NCBI GenBank assembly: GCA_046727955.1
Contig: JBKPDO010000135.1
Span: forward strand, 1 to 8,481
Reading direction: 5' to 3'
Length of the DNA: 8,481 nt
From: DASVXQ01 sp046727955
GTDB taxonomy: Bacteria > Actinomycetota > CALGFH01
Each line of letters begins with the position of its first letter. The first letter of the stretch is position 1. Below the pieces are notes generated by a model. The model saw only the letters and a program-made list of their open reading frames with translations. It was not told where the DNA came from and ran no database searches. Shown here one piece after another: positions 5,172-8,481 of the stretch. Made by a program: the position numbers and the translations under genes.

Positions 5172-5177
5172 AGGAGG
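5172..5177 (+). promoter_or_regulatory. ribosome binding site of the aconitase gene
   Basis: AGGAGG five bases before ATG 5183. It selects this Met over the upstream open extension (to about 5126) and over the in-frame ATG at 5195. Confidence 0.75.
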
Positions 5178-5182
5178 CCAGC

Positions 5183-7132
5183 ATGCAGGGCACCATGACG
5201 GGCAAGATCCTTGAGGCGCATCTGGTCGAGGGGCGCCTGGATGCTGGCGAGGAGGTCGCGCTCGGGATCGACCAGACGCTGCTGCAGGACGCGACCGGCA
5301 CGATGGCCTGCATGGAGTTCGAGGCGCTCGGCCTCCAGGAGGTCAAGGTCGATCTCGCCGTGCAGTACGTCGACCACAACATGCTGCAATTCGACCACCG
5401 CAACGCCGACGACCACCTGTTCCTGCAGACGTTTGCGGCGAAGCATGGGATCAGGTTCTCGCGGGCAGGCAACGGCATCTGCCATCAGGTCCACACCGAG
5501 CGGTTCGCGCGCCCGGGCGCCACCCTGCTCGGCGCCGACTCGCACACACCGACCTCGGGCGCGTGCGGGTCGATCGCGATCGGCGCCGGTGGGCTGGAGG
5601 TCGCGCTGGCGATGGCCGGCCAGCCGTTGCGGATGCCGGTCCCGGTCGTCGTCGGCGTGCACCTGGACGGTGAGCTGCCGCCCTGGGTCGCCGCCAAGGA
5701 CCTGATCCTGTGGCTCATCCGCACCTACACGGTCAAGGGCGGCCTCAACCGCATCTTCGAGTTCACCGGTCCGGGTGTCACGAACCTGTCGGTGACCCGG
5801 CGGGCGACGGTCTGCAACATGATCACCGAGCTCGGCGGGACGACCGCGATCTTCCCCTCCGACGAGCAGACCCGCCGCTTCCTGCGCCGCCAGCGCCGCG
5901 AGGACCAGTGGGTCGAACTCGGCGCCGACCCCGACGCCTCCTACGACGAAGAGGTCCACGTCGACCTGTCCACCCTCGAGCCGCTCATCGCCAAGCCGTC
6001 CCAGCCCGACAACGTCGTCCCGGTCGAACAGGTCACGGGCACGCCGGTCTTCCAGGTCTGCTTCGGGTCGAGCGTGAACTCCTGGTACGAAGACCTCGCG
6101 ATCACGGCCGCGGTCCTGGACGGCCACCACCTGCCCCCGACCACCGTCGGCACGGTCTCACCGGGGAGCCGGCAGATCCTCACGACGATCACCAGGTCGG
6201 GGATCCTGGAGAAGCTCGAGCGAGCCGGCGTGCGGATCCTGGAGCCGGCCTGCGGGCCGTGCGTCGGCATCGGCCAGGCACCCCCGACCGGCAAGGCGAG
6301 CGTGCGCACCTTCAACCGCAACTTCAAGGGCCGCTCCGGCACCGTCGACGACCAGGTCTACCTCGCCTCCCCGGCGACCACGGCCGCCACCGGCCTGCAC
6401 GGCAGGATCACCGATCCGCGCACGCTCGGCGACCCGCCGACCATCGACGACCCCGAACCGGTCGTCGACGACTTCATGATCCTGGACCCCGCGCCACCCG
6501 CCGAGCGCGAGCGGATCGAGATCATCCGCGGCCCCAACATCAAACAGCCGCCGATCCCCCCGCCGCTGCCCGACGACATGACCGGGCAGGTCCTCATCGT
6601 CCTGGGCGGCAACGTCTCGACCGGGTCGATGGCCCCTGACGGGGCGATCGTCATGGCCGACCGGTCCAACGTGGCCGCCATCGCCGAGTACACGTTCATG
6701 AAGGAAGACCCCGCCTTCGTCCAGCGGGCCAAAGCGTGGCACGGCGGCTTCATCGTGGCCGGCGAGAACTACGGCCAAGGCTCCAGCCGCGAGCACGCCG
6801 CTCTCGCCCCCCTGCAGCTCGGCGTCCGCGGCGTCCTCGCCCAGGGGTTCGCCCGCATCCACCGGCGCAACCTGATCGCGCAAGGGCTCGTCCCGCTCTA
6901 CATCGACGCCGACGTCCACGACCGGCTCCAGGTGGGCGACCGGTTGGCGATCCACGGGCTCAAGGACGCGGTCACCAACGGCGCGGACGAGGTCGAGGTC
7001 CAAGTCGAGAGCAAGGAGCCGTTCCGCGCCCGGCTCGACCTCTCCCCCCGCGAACGCCAGGTCGTCGTCGCCGGCGGCGTGCTGAACCAACTCTCCACGG
7101 CGCGCACCCACCACGACCGCGGTGCACCCTGA
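5183..7132 (+). CDS. aconitate hydratase family protein (Aquifex-type putative aconitase)
   Basis: 649 aa, complete. It begins MQGTMTGKILEAHLVEGRL. The large dehydratase domain comes first: VDHN (64-66 region), GICHQVHTERF, GADSHTPTSGACGS (Asp119, His121), then an iron-sulfur region with VCFGSSVNSWYEDL (293-306) and ACGPCVGIG (Cys357, Cys360). After a Pro-rich linker the swivel domain carries GENYGQGSSREHAAL (527-541). Length and layout fit the short putative aconitases (Aquifex type, TIGR01342) rather than the roughly 900-aa AcnA or AcnB. Aconitases isomerise citrate and isocitrate through cis-aconitate with a [4Fe-4S] cluster in the cytoplasm. An oddity is that the canonical GSCTNS reads GSSVNS (Ser297), with a Cys four residues earlier (Cys293). 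A related hydro-lyase with another substrate remains possible. It stands alone, followed by a hairpin and a convergent hsp20 gene. Confidence 0.9.
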   Translation: MQGTMTGKILEAHLVEGRLDAGEEVALGIDQTLLQDATGTMACMEFEALGLQEVKVDLAVQYVDHNMLQFDHRNADDHLFLQTFAAKHGIRFSRAGNGICHQVHTERFARPGATLLGADSHTPTSGACGSIAIGAGGLEVALAMAGQPLRMPVPVVVGVHLDGELPPWVAAKDLILWLIRTYTVKGGLNRIFEFTGPGVTNLSVTRRATVCNMITELGGTTAIFPSDEQTRRFLRRQRREDQWVELGADPDASYDEEVHVDLSTLEPLIAKPSQPDNVVPVEQVTGTPVFQVCFGSSVNSWYEDLAITAAVLDGHHLPPTTVGTVSPGSRQILTTITRSGILEKLERAGVRILEPACGPCVGIGQAPPTGKASVRTFNRNFKGRSGTVDDQVYLASPATTAATGLHGRITDPRTLGDPPTIDDPEPVVDDFMILDPAPPAERERIEIIRGPNIKQPPIPPPLPDDMTGQVLIVLGGNVSTGSMAPDGAIVMADRSNVAAIAEYTFMKEDPAFVQRAKAWHGGFIVAGENYGQGSSREHAALAPLQLGVRGVLAQGFARIHRRNLIAQGLVPLYIDADVHDRLQVGDRLAIHGLKDAVTNGADEVEVQVESKEPFRARLDLSPRERQVVVAGGVLNQLSTARTHHDRGAP

Positions 7133-7163
7133 CGCTGGCGTCTCACATAAACAACCAGACGGC

Positions 7164-7190
7164 CCGGCCTGACCCACAAGGGTCGGCCGG
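7164..7190 (+). terminator. hairpin terminator after the aconitase gene
   Basis: CCGGCC-T-GACCC (7164-7175), a 4-base ACAA loop, and GGGTC-GGCCGG (7180-7190) make an 11-bp stem with one bulged T, 31 bases after the stop. There is no T-tract, as is common for actinobacterial terminators. Confidence 0.65.
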
Positions 7191-7399
7191 ACTGCTCGCC
7201 CCCACCTGGATCCTCCCGAACAGCGCCGGCGCGATGCCAGGCGCCTGGCCCACGGGACGGGCAGCTCAACCACCAAGCGGCGGCTCGATCACCAAGCGGC
7301 GGGCATCTCGCCCTGGGCCCGGTGGCCGTCCCGCGCAGCCGGTTCGATCAGGAACCGCGGATGGCGTGGGCGGCACGCCTTCGCCTTCGGTCGTGCTGG

Positions 7400-7439
7400 G
7401 CCCGGCGGAGCGGTCCGTGGTGGCTCCGCTCCGCTGGGC
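7400..7439 (-). terminator. long hairpin, likely terminator of hsp20
   Basis: GCCCGGCGGAGCGG (7400-7413) pairs with CCGCTCCGCTGGGC (7426-7439) over 14 bp, with one G-T position, around a 12-base loop. It begins 24 bases past the hsp20 stop on the minus strand and could also stop read-through from the aconitase side. Confidence 0.7.
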
Positions 7440-7462
7440 ACCGGCACCGGCACACGTCGTCG

Positions 7463-7984
7463 TCAGTCGGTCGGGGTGCCCGCAGCAGCCCCCAGCCGGC
7501 CGGTGGGCTGCACCATGACGTGCTTGGGCTTGGCCTCCTCGGCCTTGGGCACCACGATCTGCAGCACACCGTTGTCGACGGTGGCCTGGACGGCGTCCGC
7601 GACCACGTGGGCGGGCAGGGTGATCGAGCGGCGGAAGGCGCCGTAGCGGCGCTCGACCCGGTGGAACTGCTGCTCGGAGGAGTCGTGGGCGAAGTGCCGT
7701 TCGCCCTGGATGGTGAGCAGGCTGCCCTCCGTGGTGATCTGGAGGTCGTCGAGTGCGACGCCGGGCAGTTCGACGGTGATCAGGTAGGCGTCCTTGCGCT
7801 CGGAGATGTCCAGCGCAGGCGCCCAGGCCGGGGTGCTGTCGACGGCGGCGCCTTGGCGCTGGGCGTGCAGGCCGAGCGCGTGGGCCAGCATCGGGCTCAG
7901 CTGGTTCAGCTGGGTCATCCGGGTCAGCTCGTCCTGCGCGCCGCGCAGGTCTTGGAACGGGTCCCACTGGGTCCTGAGCATCAT
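7463..7984 (-). CDS. Hsp20/alpha-crystallin family small heat-shock protein
   Basis: 173 aa. The start is ATG 7982-7984 (a second Met follows directly) with AAGGAG six to seven bases upstream; the stop is at 7463-7465. The N-terminal arm (MMLRTQWDPFQDLRGAQDEL) has the WDPF motif common in bacterial Hsp20s. The alpha-crystallin domain spans about residues 54-147: WAPALDISERKDAYLITVEL, LTIQGER, ERRYGAFRRSITLP and the closing VDNGVLQIVVPKAEE. A short tail follows. These proteins form oligomers that hold unfolded cytoplasmic proteins without ATP, for refolding by DnaK or ClpB. The family assignment is firm. No HspR-type (CTTGAGT-N7-ACTCAAG) or CIRCE repeat is visible in the 106 bases upstream, so heat control by those systems is not supported here. 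Confidence 0.93.
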   Translation of the reverse strand: MMLRTQWDPFQDLRGAQDELTRMTQLNQLSPMLAHALGLHAQRQGAAVDSTPAWAPALDISERKDAYLITVELPGVALDDLQITTEGSLLTIQGERHFAHDSSEQQFHRVERRYGAFRRSITLPAHVVADAVQATVDNGVLQIVVPKAEEAKPKHVMVQPTGRLGAAAGTPTD

Positions 7985-8003
7985 CTGGTTCTCCTTGTGC
8001 CTG

Positions 8004-8028
8004 GAGCCGGACTGCTACCGAGCCGGAC
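8004..8028. repeat. short direct repeat upstream of hsp20
   Basis: GAGCCGGAC occurs at 8004-8012 and at 8020-8028, 16 bases apart, with similar flanks (TGCTACC and CGCTGCC). It could be part of a control site or chance in GC-rich DNA. Confidence 0.4.
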
Positions 8029-8072
8029 CGCTGCCCGGGCCGGCCTCAGCCCGGACGCCTGACCCTGAGCCC

Positions 8073-8092
8073 AGCCGAGACCCCGGTCGGCT
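8073..8092 (-). terminator. hairpin overlapping the stop of the small Cys-containing gene
   Basis: AGCCGA (8073-8078) and TCGGCT (8087-8092) form a perfect 6-bp stem with an 8-base loop, starting in the stop codon of the gene at 8091-8335. It is a candidate terminator separating that gene from hsp20. Confidence 0.4.
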
Positions 8093-8335
8093 ACTTGACC
8101 GTGCTCGTCGTGGGCTGTTGATGGTGGTAGGTGGCGTCCCAGGGGTTCCAGGTCCTGCAGGTGTCGGTGCGGCGCAGCATCTGGCCCACCTCGCCGAGGC
8201 TGGTGAAGGGGGCGTAGCCGAGTTGCTGCCCGCATTCGCAGCGCAGCAGCAGGCCCAGGCTCGGCCCGAGCTCGCGGTACTGGGGTGGGCGGGTCCCATC
8301 AGTCGTCGGCCACTTGGTTGATGGCGGCGGTTCAC
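8091..8335 (-). pseudogene. small hypothetical protein with CxC motif, probably frameshifted
   Basis: The well-formed part is QYRELGPSLGLLLRCECGQQ, then LGYAPFTSLGEVGQMLRRTD, then TCRTWNPWDATYHHQQPTTS and a TAG stop at 8091-8093. In its own frame no start codon lies after the end of the upstream gene; the nearest Met is at 8447, deep inside that gene. The neighbouring frame offers GTG at 8333-8335, overlapping the upstream TGA as GTGA, and reads MNRRHQPSGRRLMGPAHP. Adding one base in the C-run (plus-strand GGGGTGGGCGGG, 8282-8293) would join the two into one protein of about 81 aa. The CxC pair and a later Cys could bind a metal, but this is weak. No family recognised. Confidence 0.5.
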
Positions 8336-8481
8336 TCGTTCGGGGTGGTTGCGACGTGGTGGGGCAGCGCTGCGGGCGAGCGGTGGGCACGGCGGCGGCG
8401 GGCCGGCGCGGGCTTCTCGGTCTTGGCGTGGACCGCGGGCAGGGCATCGGCGACGGGGTCGACCAGTGTGGCCCGGTCGAG
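8332..8481 (-). CDS. 3' end of an unrecognised gene, cut by the window edge
   Basis: Forty-nine residues are visible, entering from the right edge: LDRATLVDPVADALPAVHAK, then TEKPAPARRRRAHRSPAALP and HHVATTPNE, with TGA at 8332-8334. Nearly every codon ends in G or C, which supports real coding. The visible part is a basic, Pro/Ala-rich tail of the sort often found after a folded domain, so the function cannot be judged from here. Its stop overlaps the probable GTG start of the small CxC gene. Confidence 0.55.
   Translation of the reverse strand, partial: LDRATLVDPVADALPAVHAKTEKPAPARRRRAHRSPAALPHHVATTPNE

Larger units (their letters stand above)
4767..5182. other. intergenic stretch upstream of the aconitase gene
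   Basis: No gene is firmly supported. On the + strand the frames are Arg/Pro-rich noise. The minus strand holds the possible 37-aa ORF and hairpin listed separately (4888-5010). No convincing promoter hexamers for the aconitase gene were found, so its promoter may be of a non-sigma-70 class or divergent from consensus. Confidence 0.5.
7133..7462. other. convergent intergenic region between aconitase and hsp20
   Basis: No gene seen. It holds two GC-rich hairpins (7164-7190 and 7400-7439) and a direct repeat: ACCAAGCGGCGG at 7272-7283 and again at 7291-7302, 19 bases apart. This fits a two-sided transcription stop region. Confidence 0.6.

Noticed and set aside
4646..6130. Long minus-strand open frame (494 codons) opposite the aconitase gene
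   Set aside because: It is antisense to a clear aconitase homologue; long antisense frames arise from G/C third-position bias. No family signature and no ribosome site.
5710..6639. Arg/Pro-rich + strand frame inside the aconitase gene
   Set aside because: Shifted shadow of the real frame with extreme Arg/Pro/His content.
6158..7276. Long minus-strand open frame (372 codons)
   Set aside because: Antisense to the aconitase C-terminal half; Val/Asp/Gly-rich composition typical of shadow frames.
7266..7967. Minus-strand Arg/Pro-rich frame overlapping hsp20
   Set aside because: Shadow of the Hsp20 frame, which carries a full alpha-crystallin domain.
7985..8090. HspR (HAIR) or CIRCE heat-shock operator upstream of hsp20
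   Set aside because: Neither inverted repeat is present; only a short GAGCCGGAC direct repeat was found.

Overview
The window is GC-rich DNA with strong G/C third-codon bias. It looks like an actinomycete (Actinomycetota) chromosome. Supporting marks are a DUF5994-type protein (a family I know only from actinobacteria), an IS110-type transposase relic, and GTG starts with GGAGG-type ribosome sites. I would not go below phylum. There is no rRNA, tRNA or CRISPR array. Three genes are broken by single-base frameshifts, all in the same direction, so draft-assembly errors must be considered before calling them pseudogenes.

Left part (1-2340, mostly + strand): the end of an unrecognised gene (1-343, two frame jumps); a weak small ORF (592-780); a Tat-exported lipoprotein of the intradiol ring-cleavage dioxygenase family (782-1526) readable only across three frames; then a graveyard of coding scraps and an IS110 transposase whose start and end are fused by an internal deletion (1976-about 2256). 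A truncated minus-strand reading frame (2337 leftwards) abuts this relic.

Middle part (2362-4390, minus strand): a likely operon read right to left: zinc-ribbon protein A (4056-4235), a Pro/Trp-rich small protein (3784-4032), zinc-ribbon protein B (3443-3676), a 131-aa unknown (3036-3431) and a DUF5994 protein (2362-2940). The first four genes look like a duplicated two-gene module (zinc ribbon, then a protein starting MxIxxxPxRLRR). A good sigma-70-type promoter (TTGACA-17-TAGAGT) lies at 4338-4366 with palindromic operator-like repeats inside and behind it. A divergent 94-aa unknown gene (4482-4766, + strand) starts on the other side. This regulated pair of transcription units is the most promising uncharacterised system here.

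Right part (4767-8481): a 416-base stretch with one possible small minus-strand ORF; a complete 649-aa aconitase-family hydratase (5183-7132), related to the Aquifex-type putative aconitases, with Ser in place of the first canonical iron-sulfur cysteine; strong hairpins between it and a convergent Hsp20 small heat-shock protein (7463-7984, minus); and, upstream of hsp20 on the same strand, a small Cys-containing unknown (8091-8335, probably frameshifted) overlapping by GTGA the 3' end of another unknown gene that enters from the right edge (8332-8481).
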